64,000 bases of DNA, taken from assembly GCA_019115765.1 (NCBI GenBank), contig DXCZ01000105.1, forward strand, positions 62,001-126,000, in the 5' to 3' direction. The first letter of the stretch is position 1. Each line of letters starts with the position of its first letter. Position numbers and translations under genes: made by a program. Positions 35,816 through 43,980 of the stretch are shown here, piece after piece. The notes below the pieces were generated by a model. It saw only the letters and a program-made list of their open reading frames with translations, did no database searches and was not told the origin of the DNA. The DNA comes from Candidatus Mediterraneibacter stercoripullorum (GTDB taxonomy: Bacteria; Bacillota; Clostridia; Lachnospirales; Lachnospiraceae).

Positions 35816-36509
35816 AATTTACACCTCTGTACATTCCGTTATTTCTGTAAGCAGCAGGTACTGCTCCATATACAGCGCCTGTTTTCATATAACCTGCCTG
35901 CATAGGCCGGTACGGATTTCCTGCATAGGCCGGACGTGCAAGAGAAAATGCCGGAACAGGTCCGTAAACATATCCTCTTTCATCGGTCTCAACCAGATCT
36001 CTTAAGCTTCCCTCAAACAAGATCCGCTTTCCATCGTATTCCATAAAATCCTTCGGAGTCACAAGGGAGAAGTGTTTCCCCCAGGAGCAGACTCCGGCCT
36101 CCTCCAGCAGCCGTGCAGCAAAGGATGAGCATGTATAATGATTCTTCTGATAAAATGGAATATTCATAAGCAGAAAGGGCAGACCCAAGATCGTATAGTG
36201 ATATCGGAATCTCTTTTTCATAGTCTCTCTCAACCTTTCCCGGATATATTCTTTCTGCTCTTCCGTACATTCTATACTTGCTACCATATAGTCTGCTTCC
36301 GGGAAGGCACGCAGGATCTTTCTCTTGTCCTCCTTCTCAAATCCTGCGATGAGTGGAATGGAAGGATGTCTCCGGCCGATGCTGTATGTCTCCTCCAGTC
36401 CGGGATCCATAGACACTGCCACATGAATGTATTTCTGCTTCAGGACCAGCCGTATAAGACTGGCGAACAGTCCCGGCGTATCCGCAAAAGCTATGTATAT
36501 CTGTGCCAT
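35805..36509 (-). CDS. Permuted NlpC/P60 (YiiX/LRAT-like) cysteine hydrolase
   Basis: A 234-residue protein of the permuted papain-like group. The probable catalytic His is in KYIHVAVSMD near residue 30 and the Cys in HYTCSSFAARLLEEAG near residue 145, the reversed order typical of YiiX/YaeF and LRAT-like enzymes. The last 45 residues are rich in Tyr, Gly and Pro (RPAYAGNPYRPMQAGY). The ATG at 36509 has GGAGGT seven bases upstream. Related enzymes cut amides or transfer acyl groups on lipids or peptidoglycan. There is no signal peptide, so it acts inside the cell. Operon with a glycosyltransferase and a flippase-like protein. Confidence 0.72.
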   Translation of the reverse strand: MAQIYIAFADTPGLFASLIRLVLKQKYIHVAVSMDPGLEETYSIGRRHPSIPLIAGFEKEDKRKILRAFPEADYMVASIECTEEQKEYIRERLRETMKKRFRYHYTILGLPFLLMNIPFYQKNHYTCSSFAARLLEEAGVCSWGKHFSLVTPKDFMEYDGKRILFEGSLRDLVETDERGYVYGPVPAFSLARPAYAGNPYRPMQAGYMKTGAVYGAVPAAYRNNGMYRGVNYER

Positions 36510-36538
36510 TCTCGTAACCTCCATCTTGTGTGCATTTT

Positions 36539-37576
36539 CTACTGGAACTGATATATCCGCTTTGCGAAACGGTATCCGCCCACGGTGATCCTGCCGCCCA
36601 GACGTCCGGGAAGGTAGGTCAGACCACTGAGTGTGGAGCAGCGGAGCCTGTAATACAGCCCTTTATCGTACTCCCTGATACGGTCCCACATATCCTTTCT
36701 CTTTCGAACTGCCTCTGCAGTCTGGATCAGCAGCAGATGGATCGAAGAAATTGAAAGCATAATAGAAATATTCCTTGTCATATATGCCGCCAGTTTCGGG
36801 TAATGCTTCTTTACTTCATGCAGATCCACACTCCTGGCCACCATATCTGTCACACGAATCTGCTGATCGATCCGTTTCATAAGAACTTTCTCATTTACAG
36901 ACTGATCATCCCTTCCAAGATAGTAATGATAGAGATCGATATCCATATAATACAGACGCTCCGCAAATGGCAGAGGCTGATAAGAAAACAGGTTGTCCAC
37001 ATAGAAGGTATGTTCCGGGAGCCGCACCCCGGACTTTCTGAGCACCTCTGTCCGGAACATCAGTGAGTGCATGATCAGATACTGGGAAGGATGAAACCGT
37101 CCGATTGTGTTCCAGTCGCACATCTCTCGGTCCGGAAAAACATTTCTGTAATCCATGACCCTGCTCCTTCCTTCATCCAGATGGTCATATACATAGTTGC
37201 AGATAAACAGATCCGGCACTTCTTCAAAATCATTTCTTCCTGCCCCGAAGAACTCTTTGATCTTATTCAGGAGCATAAGATAAGCGTCTTTATCAAGCCA
37301 GTCATCAGAATCCACAACCTTGTAATAGATACCTCTCGCCAGTTCCAGCCCTTTATTTACTCCGGAGCCATGCCCGCCGTTCTTCTTGTGAACTACCCGG
37401 ACAATATCCGGATAGGTCAGCTCATAAGAGTCAGCGATAGCGGCTGTTCCATCTGTCGAGCCGTCGTTGATCAGGATGATCTCCACGTCCTTACCTCCCG
37501 CCAGCAGAGAATCCACACAACGCCTCATATAGCTTTCCGAATTATAGCAGGGTACTGCAAATGTAATATATTTCAT
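36539..37576 (-). CDS. Family 2 glycosyltransferase
   Basis: A 345-residue GT2 protein starting MKYITFAVPCYNSESYMRR, with the nucleotide-sugar binding ILINDGSTDGTAA and the metal-binding KVVDSDDWLD (DXD type). No membrane segment is obvious. The frame is open 11 codons upstream, but the ATG at 37576 follows GAGAGGAAG and fits the family. It is the first gene of the operon with the cysteine hydrolase and flippase-like genes; it may glycosylate a lipid or wall precursor, which is inference. Confidence 0.9.
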   Translation of the reverse strand: MKYITFAVPCYNSESYMRRCVDSLLAGGKDVEIILINDGSTDGTAAIADSYELTYPDIVRVVHKKNGGHGSGVNKGLELARGIYYKVVDSDDWLDKDAYLMLLNKIKEFFGAGRNDFEEVPDLFICNYVYDHLDEGRSRVMDYRNVFPDREMCDWNTIGRFHPSQYLIMHSLMFRTEVLRKSGVRLPEHTFYVDNLFSYQPLPFAERLYYMDIDLYHYYLGRDDQSVNEKVLMKRIDQQIRVTDMVARSVDLHEVKKHYPKLAAYMTRNISIMLSISSIHLLLIQTAEAVRKRKDMWDRIREYDKGLYYRLRCSTLSGLTYLPGRLGGRITVGGYRFAKRIYQFQ

Positions 37577-37650
37577 ATTTAACTTCCTCTCTTTTCTCTT
37601 CCTGTACACGTCTCAAATGAATAATTCGTTTTTTTCATTGTATCTGTCTG

Positions 37651-37684
37651 TTCTTAAGAATACAGGAATAGATTTCTTAAGAAA
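37651..37684. promoter_or_regulatory. Two tandem palindromes upstream of the glycosyltransferase operon
   Basis: TTCTTAAGAA (37651-37660) and TTTCTTAAGAAA (37673-37684) have centres 23 bp apart, about two helical turns. They lie 75 bp upstream of the glycosyltransferase start and look like a paired operator. Confidence 0.4.
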
Positions 37685-37724
37685 TTACAAAGAATTGTTA
37701 ATAAACAGATAAAAGTATCCTCCG

Positions 37725-37916
37725 TCATATGCCGTTGATCCGGGAAAGGATTCTGTCTGCCGCTGACCATATCCCGGACAGAAAAAGCATTACACCTCCG
37801 ACAGGTATCGCGATCAGGACGATCAATATCAGTGCTGCCCATCCTGCAGGCGTACCGAATCTCCTTTTTCGTTTCTTCCCTTTTTTCTCTGTTTTCTTTA
37901 TTTCATTTCGTTCCAC
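37725..37916 (-). CDS. Small basic single-pass membrane protein, GTG start
   Basis: A 63-residue protein not recognised by family. The first 20 residues are strongly basic (KKTEKKGKKRKRRFG), followed by one membrane segment (WAALILIVLIAIPVGGVMLFL) and a short tail. The GTG start at 37916 has a strong AGGAGGT six bases upstream, which supports translation. It is divergent from the acidic membrane protein gene at 38166. Positively charged face inside, short tail outside is the likely topology. Confidence 0.65.
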   Translation of the reverse strand: MERNEIKKTEKKGKKRKRRFGTPAGWAALILIVLIAIPVGGVMLFLSGIWSAADRILSRINGI

Positions 37917-38165
37917 TGTCTGACCTCCTGTGAAAAATAATAAACCTCTTGCTCATCTGCCTCTGTGACGATTATATTCTAACATTCGTCTGAAATATGC
38001 CGCCATTCATCCAACTTACATTTTCCACTGCGGTTCTTACAGTTTTGTAATATCCAACGGACAGTTTTATTTTAATTTTTCGTTAAAAATCGTAGTTTCA
38101 CTTGAGAATATAAAAAAAAAGTTGTAACATAAGGAAATATTTATATCAGAAAGCAGGTGATCCAT

Positions 38166-39035
38166 ATGGATTCAAAAAAAGATTTTTCCGACATATTCGA
38201 TGAGAACTTTGAAGTGACATATGAAGAGACACCGGACTTTTCGCCGGATACCTCCGGCGATACCATCAGGATACCGGATACGAAGCAGAACCGTGCTGCA
38301 GATGACTCTGCTCTTTATTACGAAGACGAAGATGATCTTTATGATGAAGATGATGATTATGGCGATATTGATATCGACCAGGATGAATACGATGATGATT
38401 ATGACGATGATTATGATGACAGCAGCAGAAAAAGACGACAGGGCAGAAATGATCCTGACGACTACGACAGCACTTCTGAACGCCGCTCATCCAGGAACAG
38501 CAAAAGCAGAAATCGCCGCGGCGGTGTCCCCCTTGCCGCTCCGATCCAGAAGGGCGGAAAAGCCGTATCCCGACTGACTGGTTTTCTAGTCCGGCAGCTG
38601 ACACTGATTCTTATAATCGCCACGGTCATATATGTCACTTACACATTCTGGCGGGCAAGCCCGCCATATGGAGATATTGTAGAATCATTTCAGCAAAGGA
38701 CCATAACTCAGACACTTGCGGCATACCTCAGCTGCGTAGCCATTTTCCTCCTGTTCGAGTTCATATCCCTCCTCTGGGCTATGACAAGGACCCGGGTCCG
38801 TAATGGCCTGGACAGCTGGAAAGAAGATTCCGGAAGAGGACTGACCTCTTTTATCATAGTATTCGCAGCCTCATACGTCTGTTTCCTTTTCAGCGGATTC
38901 ATCCCTGAAAGCCCGGAAGCTGTATACGGCATAAAAGGAGCCATGGAAGTCTACGGTTCCATGCACAACGTGCTGCTGGGGCTGTGCGCGGCAGGTGTCA
39001 TCTCGTGCCTGGTACGGAAATATAAACCATATTGA
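38166..39035 (+). CDS. Membrane protein with a long acidic N-terminal region, unknown function
   Basis: A 289-residue protein with no recognised family. Residues about 45-85 are almost all Asp, Glu and Tyr (DEYDDDYDDDYDDSS), then a basic Arg/Ser stretch (about 85-120). Four hydrophobic segments follow (about 140-160, 185-210, 225-245, 260-280). The ATG at 38166 is preceded by AGGTG. The acidic-basic cytoplasmic head on a membrane base suggests a scaffold or DNA/RNA contact, but no function can be assigned. It ends at a strong shared terminator. Confidence 0.75.
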   Translation: MDSKKDFSDIFDENFEVTYEETPDFSPDTSGDTIRIPDTKQNRAADDSALYYEDEDDLYDEDDDYGDIDIDQDEYDDDYDDDYDDSSRKRRQGRNDPDDYDSTSERRSSRNSKSRNRRGGVPLAAPIQKGGKAVSRLTGFLVRQLTLILIIATVIYVTYTFWRASPPYGDIVESFQQRTITQTLAAYLSCVAIFLLFEFISLLWAMTRTRVRNGLDSWKEDSGRGLTSFIIVFAASYVCFLFSGFIPESPEAVYGIKGAMEVYGSMHNVLLGLCAAGVISCLVRKYKPY

Positions 39036-39041
39036 TGTCTG

Positions 39042-39102
39042 AAAATTCAGAAAACGGAGGAAAAAAGTGACAGGTACTTTTTTCCTCCGTTTTCTGAATT
39101 TT
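39042..39102 (+). terminator. Long perfect hairpin, bidirectional terminator
   Basis: A 27-bp perfect stem (39042-39068 with 39076-39102) and a 7-base loop GACAGGT. T-rich sequence occurs on both strands. It separates the convergent membrane protein and recombinase-like genes. Confidence 0.9.
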
Positions 39103-39109
39103 CTGTAAA

Positions 39110-40006
39110 TTACGGTTTCTCAATCTTCATTTTCACAAGATCTTCTGCGTGTTTTCTCAGATTTCCGCGATAACTGATCCCTTTATATCGTTTAATCTGC
39201 CGTTCGGTTCTTCCCATCTGTTCTGCCACCTGCTCCGGTCCGGCTCCATATGCAAACAGATTGAACGCACAGCTGTTTCTGATGCTCTCGGCGCTGTAAT
39301 TCTGAATTCCGGCTTTCCTACAGTATTTTTTCATCATACGGCTGATATACATGGCATTTAGCGGTCTCCCGCTGCGGTTGTAAAACAGACTGGAATGTAT
39401 ATCACGCTGTTCCATATATGCCGTCAGAATCTGCCAGGCGTCCTCCGGGATCCTGCAGAGTTCTCTTCTCCCCTTTACAACTGCGTAGATTCCATCGTCG
39501 TATCTTATGAAATCCGCTTCCCCGTCCAGATTTATTATCTCAGTAGAGGAAAGTCCTGCACGGTACATAAGCGTAAGGATGGCATATGACATCAGGTTTC
39601 CGGAAACCGCCTGCAGCAATGCATCCATATCTTCTACCGGAATGGAGCGTGCCAGCCTTCTTTCCTTTGCCATTTGCTTGAGATACGGCTGGAAATAATC
39701 TTCTGAACTTTTTTGATCATCTGCTTCCTCCGAACCGGCACAAAACATGGCAAATGAATGGAGCTCCCGGAATTTTTTCGTCATGGTCAGCGGACTGATT
39801 TTCCCCTGTTCCGTTCGATCAGACAGATATTCATAATACCTCACCACATCTCCTGTGTCTGTATCTGAAAAAGCTTTTCCCGTAAAACGGCAGAATTCCT
39901 GAATATCCGACCAATATGAAGCTTCTGTTGTACTGCTTTTGAACCGGCTTCGGAATAAATTCCATAATCGACTGTTGACAAATTCCTGTTCAGTGTTTTG
40001 ACTCAT
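39110..40006 (-). CDS. Tyrosine recombinase-like protein with degenerate active site
   Basis: A 298-residue protein with an N-terminal SAM-like core-binding domain (about 10-95) and a C-terminal phage-integrase-type domain. The Lys (VVKGRREL), second Arg (ESIRNSCAF) and Tyr (QIKRYKG) can be aligned. The first Arg appears replaced (RAGLSSTEI instead of GLR-SE), and both His positions are Glu and Arg (SAESIRNS, MGRTERQ). The protein may be catalytically weak or may act as a DNA-binding regulator. AGGAGGAGGG precedes the ATG. A 32-bp inverted repeat lies 38 bp upstream. Confidence 0.78.
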   Translation of the reverse strand: MSQNTEQEFVNSRLWNLFRSRFKSSTTEASYWSDIQEFCRFTGKAFSDTDTGDVVRYYEYLSDRTEQGKISPLTMTKKFRELHSFAMFCAGSEEADDQKSSEDYFQPYLKQMAKERRLARSIPVEDMDALLQAVSGNLMSYAILTLMYRAGLSSTEIINLDGEADFIRYDDGIYAVVKGRRELCRIPEDAWQILTAYMEQRDIHSSLFYNRSGRPLNAMYISRMMKKYCRKAGIQNYSAESIRNSCAFNLFAYGAGPEQVAEQMGRTERQIKRYKGISYRGNLRKHAEDLVKMKIEKP

Positions 40007-40044
40007 CAGTTGGCCCTCCTCCTGTTGTTCGATTCAATAGCATA

Positions 40045-40076
40045 AATGTTATTAGTATTACTCATACTATAACATT
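40045..40076. promoter_or_regulatory. Inverted repeat upstream of the recombinase-like gene
   Basis: AATGTTATTAGTAT, a 5-base spacer, then ATACTATAACATT: 13-14 bp arms with one extra T. Size and layout match either a core site for a tyrosine recombinase or an operator. It lies 38 bp from the start of the recombinase-like gene. Confidence 0.5.
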
Positions 40077-40151
40077 TTGTTTGAAATAAGACAAGAGCGA
40101 GATATCAGGTAATTCCCGCCCTTGTAATCTCTTTGTATTTTCTCCAAGGAA

Positions 40152-41285
40152 TTACATTCCAAGCTTCTCAGCAAAATCTGCCATTGCCTCGGAAATCTTA
40201 ATCTGCTGCGGACAGACAGCCTCACAGCTTCGGCATCCGATACATGCACTGGGCTTCTTATCATCCGGATAAGAGGATAACGCCATTGGAGCAATAAATC
40301 CGCCTTCAGTAAAGCAGTGCTCATTATACAGACTAAGCAGCTCAGGAATGTCAAGACCCTGCGGACAATGGCTTACACAGTAATGACATGCTGTACAGGG
40401 AAGCGTCTTTCTGCCGAGCATGCTGTCAGCAATCCCCAAAAGCGCCTTCATCTCTTCTTCATTTAACGGTCTGTCCTCTTCATATGTACGGATATTTTCC
40501 TTCAGCTGTTCCATATTGGACATCCCGGAAAGGACCATTTTCACCTCTGGTATGGACTGAAGGAAACGGAACGCCCATGCGGGAACAGTCTCATCCGGAC
40601 GGAGAGCTTTCAGTTTTGCTTCATTTTCTTCAGAGAGAGATGCAAGTTTTCCTCCTCTGAGAGGCTCCATTACCCATACCGGGATATTGTACTCTTTTAA
40701 AAGTTCAACTTTCTTCTTGCCATCCTGGAAAGTCCAGTCCAGATAATTCAGCTGCAGCTGACAGAACTCCATGTCCTTTCCATATGCCTCAAGGAAACGC
40801 TTGATCACATCATAGCTTCCGTGTGCAGAGAATCCAAGATGACGGATCCGCCCGTTTTTCTTCTGCTCCATGAGATAATCATAAATCCCGTATTTCTCAT
40901 CCAGATATGCGTCAATGTTCATCTCGCATACATTATGGAACAGATAAAAATCAAAGTAATCCACCTTACATTTCTTCAGCTGTTCTTCAAATATCTCTTC
41001 CACTTTATCCATATTTGACAGATCATATCCCGGAAATTTAGTAGTAAGATAAAAACTATCTCGCGGATATGCCGACAGCGCATTTCCCATAACGATCTCT
41101 GACTGGCCGCCGTGATATCCCCATGCCGTGTCATAATAATTGATTCCGTGTTCCATTGCACAGGCAACCATCTCTTCTGCCGCCTTCACATCAATTCTGG
41201 AATCGTCACCGTCAATAACAGGAAGTCTCATAGCTCCCATTCCGAGGCCGGAAAGTTTCAGGCCCTGAAAATCTCTGTAAATCAT
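40152..41285 (-). CDS. Aldo/keto reductase with C-terminal 4Fe-4S domain
   Basis: A 377-residue protein. The N-terminal TIM barrel has GLGMGAMRLPV and the active-site region YDTAWGYHGGQSE; Tyr in AWGY and Lys in TTKFPGYD are visible. The C-terminal part (from about 285) has two cysteine clusters, CTACHYCVSHCPQGLDIP and CIGCRSCEAVCPQQI, for two 4Fe-4S clusters. This architecture is common in anaerobic Clostridia and suggests ferredoxin-linked reduction of an unknown carbonyl. The ATG at 41285 has AAGGAG eight bases upstream. Own promoter at 41437-41466. Confidence 0.93.
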   Translation of the reverse strand: MIYRDFQGLKLSGLGMGAMRLPVIDGDDSRIDVKAAEEMVACAMEHGINYYDTAWGYHGGQSEIVMGNALSAYPRDSFYLTTKFPGYDLSNMDKVEEIFEEQLKKCKVDYFDFYLFHNVCEMNIDAYLDEKYGIYDYLMEQKKNGRIRHLGFSAHGSYDVIKRFLEAYGKDMEFCQLQLNYLDWTFQDGKKKVELLKEYNIPVWVMEPLRGGKLASLSEENEAKLKALRPDETVPAWAFRFLQSIPEVKMVLSGMSNMEQLKENIRTYEEDRPLNEEEMKALLGIADSMLGRKTLPCTACHYCVSHCPQGLDIPELLSLYNEHCFTEGGFIAPMALSSYPDDKKPSACIGCRSCEAVCPQQIKISEAMADFAEKLGM

Positions 41286-41436
41286 ATCAAGTACTCCTTT
41301 CATCGTATTTTTCCATACATCTGCATCTCAGACAGTGGACAGTGGACATTAACTCCCGAAAATATTATATCTGTATCAGCAGGATATGTCCAATACCTGT
41401 CATTTATGCCGTGGTATTCCTTTTTTCTATAGTACG

Positions 41437-41466
41437 ATATAAAACCTGTTATATAGGCTGTGTCAA
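41437..41466 (-). promoter_or_regulatory. Predicted promoter of the aldo/keto reductase gene
   Basis: Minus-strand TTGACA (41461-41466), 18-base spacer, TTATAT (41437-41442). The leader is about 145 bases. Confidence 0.6.
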
Positions 41467-41516
41467 GTCATTTGAAAAGCCCCTATAAATTTCTGTATAT
41501 CCTCGTGAAACGTATA

Positions 41517-41714
41517 TCAGATATCGAGTTCCGGCGGCTCATCCAGATGCTCCGGAACATATTTCCCGTTTTTCTTTCTCTGTCTCACGCACTCTGTCAG
41601 CAGATATTCAATCTGCCCGTTAACAGAGCGAAAGTCGTCCTCTGCCCAGGCTGCTATGGCATCGTACAGCTTTGCTGAGAGTCTGAGCGGGATCTGCTTC
41701 TTCTTATCAGCCAT
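41517..41714 (-). CDS. Arc-type ribbon-helix-helix DNA-binding protein
   Basis: A 65-residue protein starting [20 protein letters not shown]. The beta strand [10 protein letters not shown] and helices [11 protein letters not shown] and [14 protein letters not shown] form a ribbon-helix-helix. The ATG overlaps the stop of the SPFH gene (TGATG), so the two are translationally coupled. The short length and lack of other domains suggest a repressor. Some pipelines name such proteins after unrelated transporter subunits, which is not supported here. Confidence 0.85.
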   Translation of the reverse strand: MADKKKQIPLRLSAKLYDAIAAWAEDDFRSVNGQIEYLLTECVRQRKKNGKYVPEHLDEPPELDI

Positions 41715-42739
41715 CAATACAGACTGCCCGAGTTTACAACCGGCTGGGCATCTCTGTTTCCGCAGAGTACAACAAGCAGATTGGATACCATGGCAGCCTT
41801 TCTTTCTTCATCCAGTTCCACAACACCCTTTTCATTCAGACGTTCCAATGCCATCTCTACCATGCCTACCGCGCCGTCTACAATAGTTTTCCGTGCATCC
41901 ACCACTGCTGACGCCTGCTGTCTCTGAAGCATGACTGCTGCAATCTCCGGTGCATATGCAAGATAAGTGATACGTGCCTCGATAATCTCCAGACCAGCCT
42001 CTTCCACTCTCTCCTGAATCTCGTTCCGGATCCGTTCAGCTACGATTTCACTGGATCCTCTCAGGCTGCCTTCATCTGCAATGCCGTCGCCCGTGGTGTC
42101 CACATCCGGTGCTGTGTCATAAGGATAGATCCTGACAATATTTCTCAGCGCCGCATCACACTGCAGAGAAAGATATTCCTTATAATTGTTCACATTGAAC
42201 ACTGCTTTAGCCGTGTCTGTCACACGCCACATCACTGCGATCCCGATCTCCACCGGATTGCCGAGGCAGTCATTGATCTTCTGACGGTTATTGTTCAGAG
42301 TCATGATCTTAAGGGATATCTTCTTCCCTGAAACTCCAGTCTCCGCCTTTGCCGCATTCAGCGCCGCCGAGGAAGCCAGTGCCTTCGAAAAACCGTTGTC
42401 TACATCTCCGCTCTGATTCAGATATGTACCCGCTGCAGGGTTTACACTGGTAGAAAAAGGATTTACAAAATAGAATCCCTCATTCTTTAATGTCCCCGTG
42501 TATTTTCCAAAGAGCGTCAGCACAAGCGCCTCCTGGGGCTTTAATACTTTCAGCCCGCAGAAAGGGATCCAGCCGATGAACAGCCAGATAATGCTGACCG
42601 CCAGTATCACCGGTGTTCCTCCTTCATCCGCCGAAATCGCCCCGAAAACACATCCGGCTATTGCCGCCACATACAGTAATGTAGTAAGGATCAGCACCAA
42701 CATACCTTTATTCTTGTTCAGCAGTAACTTTTCCTCCAT
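41714..42739 (-). CDS. SPFH/Band 7 (stomatin/flotillin-like) membrane protein
   Basis: A protein of about 341 residues with two N-terminal membrane segments ([20 protein letters not shown] and [20 protein letters not shown]) and an SPFH domain ([20 protein letters not shown] to [20 protein letters not shown]). A coiled-coil tail follows ([20 protein letters not shown]). SPFH proteins form ring scaffolds in the membrane and often escort proteases; the substrate here is unknown. The ATG at 42739 has GGAGG nine bases upstream; the one at 42748 sits on the ribosome binding site. Operon with a ribbon-helix-helix gene. Confidence 0.9.
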   Translation of the reverse strand: MEEKLLLNKNKGMLVLILTTLLYVAAIAGCVFGAISADEGGTPVILAVSIIWLFIGWIPFCGLKVLKPQEALVLTLFGKYTGTLKNEGFYFVNPFSTSVNPAAGTYLNQSGDVDNGFSKALASSAALNAAKAETGVSGKKISLKIMTLNNNRQKINDCLGNPVEIGIAVMWRVTDTAKAVFNVNNYKEYLSLQCDAALRNIVRIYPYDTAPDVDTTGDGIADEGSLRGSSEIVAERIRNEIQERVEEAGLEIIEARITYLAYAPEIAAVMLQRQQASAVVDARKTIVDGAVGMVEMALERLNEKGVVELDEERKAAMVSNLLVVLCGNRDAQPVVNSGSLY

Positions 42740-42774
42740 CTTATTCATCCTCCTTATCCAACAATATTTCTTTT

Positions 42775-42813
42775 TGATATCATTATGATATCATTCTTTA
42801 TGCAAAATGTAAA
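42775..42813 (-). promoter_or_regulatory. Promoter and overlapping palindrome of the SPFH operon
   Basis: Minus-strand TTTACA (42808-42813), 17-base spacer, TATCAT (42785-42790). A perfect 19-bp palindrome TGATATCATTATGATATCA (42775-42793) made of two TGATATCA units covers the -10. This is a good operator candidate for the ribbon-helix-helix protein in the same operon. Confidence 0.65.
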
Positions 42814-42827
42814 GCAGAATTATGTGT

Positions 42828-42864
42828 AAAGACAAAGGCGCCGCAGTCCCTAAAACTGCGGCGC
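42828..42864 (-). terminator. Rho-independent terminator of the GGGtGRT operon
   Basis: A 10-bp GC-rich stem GCGCCGCAGT / ACTGCGGCGC (42838-42864), followed on the minus strand by CTTTGTCTTT. It lies 38 bp after the GGGtGRT stop. Confidence 0.85.
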
Positions 42865-42902
42865 TTTTCAGTGTTTGACATATTGACTGGAAAAGGTATA
42901 CT

Positions 42903-43913
42903 TTAGAACTTGCCAGCCTTAGCAGCTTCTTCTACAGCAACTGCAACAGCAACTGTCATACCAACCATCGGGTTATTTCCCGCTCCGATCAGACCCATCA
43001 TCTCTACGTGAGCCGGCACGGAAGAGGATCCTGCAAACTGAGCGTCAGAGTGCATACGTCCCATTGTATCTGTCATACCATAGGAAGCCGGACCTGCTGC
43101 CATATTGTCCGGGTGAAGGGTACGTCCTGTACCACCGCCGGAAGCAACAGAGAAGTATTTCTTTCCTGCCTCTACGCACTCCTTCTTGTATGTTCCTGCA
43201 ACCGGATGCTGGAAACGTGTCGGGTTTGTGGAGTTACCTGTGATGGAGACATCAACGCCCTCTTTCCACATGATGGCAACACCCTCGCGCACATCGTTAG
43301 CGCCATAGCAGTTAACTTTGGAACGAAGTCCGTCAGAGTAAGCTGTTCTGGATACTTCTTTCAGTTCTCCTGTAAAGTAATCATACTCTGTCTGAACATA
43401 TGTAAATCCGTTGATCCTGGAAATGATCTTTGCAGCATCTTTTCCAAGTCCGTTCAGGATAACACGGAGAGGTTTCTTACGAACCTTGTTAGCCTTCTCT
43501 GCAATACCGATAGCACCCTCTGCTGCTGCGAAGGACTCATGTCCTGCCAGGAAGCAGAAGCAGTCTGTAGACTCTTCCAGAAGCATCTTTCCGAGATTTC
43601 CATGTCCAAGACCTACTTTACGCTGATCTGCAACAGAGCCCGGGATACAGAAAGCCTGAAGTCCTTCTCCGATCGCTGCAGCTGCATCTGCTGCTCTTGT
43701 GCAGCCTTTTTTGATGGCAATCGCCGCACCTGTGATATAAGCCCAGCATGCGTTCTCGAAACAGATCGGCTGAATGCCTTTGATCTGATTGTAAACGTCC
43801 AGTCCGGCATCTTTCGTGATCTTTTCAGCTTCTTCTAATGAAGCGATGCCGTAGCTGTTCAAAACTTCATTGATTTTATCAATTCTTCTTTCATATGATT
43901 CAAATAAAGCCAT
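42903..43913 (-). CDS. GGGtGRT family protein, unknown function
   Basis: A 336-residue protein of the family named for its motif, seen as SVASGGGTGRTLHPDNM near residue 260. Other conserved stretches are ENACWAYITGAAIAIKKG, LGHGNLGKMLLEESTDCFCF and GHESFAAAEGAIGIA. Glycine-rich segments and Cys residues could bind a nucleotide or cofactor, but no reaction is established that I know of. It is always next to a NifU-like protein in Clostridia in my knowledge, as here (67 bp downstream of it). AGGAGG precedes the ATG. Confidence 0.9.
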   Translation of the reverse strand: MALFESYERRIDKINEVLNSYGIASLEEAEKITKDAGLDVYNQIKGIQPICFENACWAYITGAAIAIKKGCTRAADAAAAIGEGLQAFCIPGSVADQRKVGLGHGNLGKMLLEESTDCFCFLAGHESFAAAEGAIGIAEKANKVRKKPLRVILNGLGKDAAKIISRINGFTYVQTEYDYFTGELKEVSRTAYSDGLRSKVNCYGANDVREGVAIMWKEGVDVSITGNSTNPTRFQHPVAGTYKKECVEAGKKYFSVASGGGTGRTLHPDNMAAGPASYGMTDTMGRMHSDAQFAGSSSVPAHVEMMGLIGAGNNPMVGMTVAVAVAVEEAAKAGKF

Positions 43914-43980
43914 TTATATTTCCTCCTGATTTATTACCTTTAATGAGATTGCCTCGTTCTGAACTGATCATCTGGTATGA

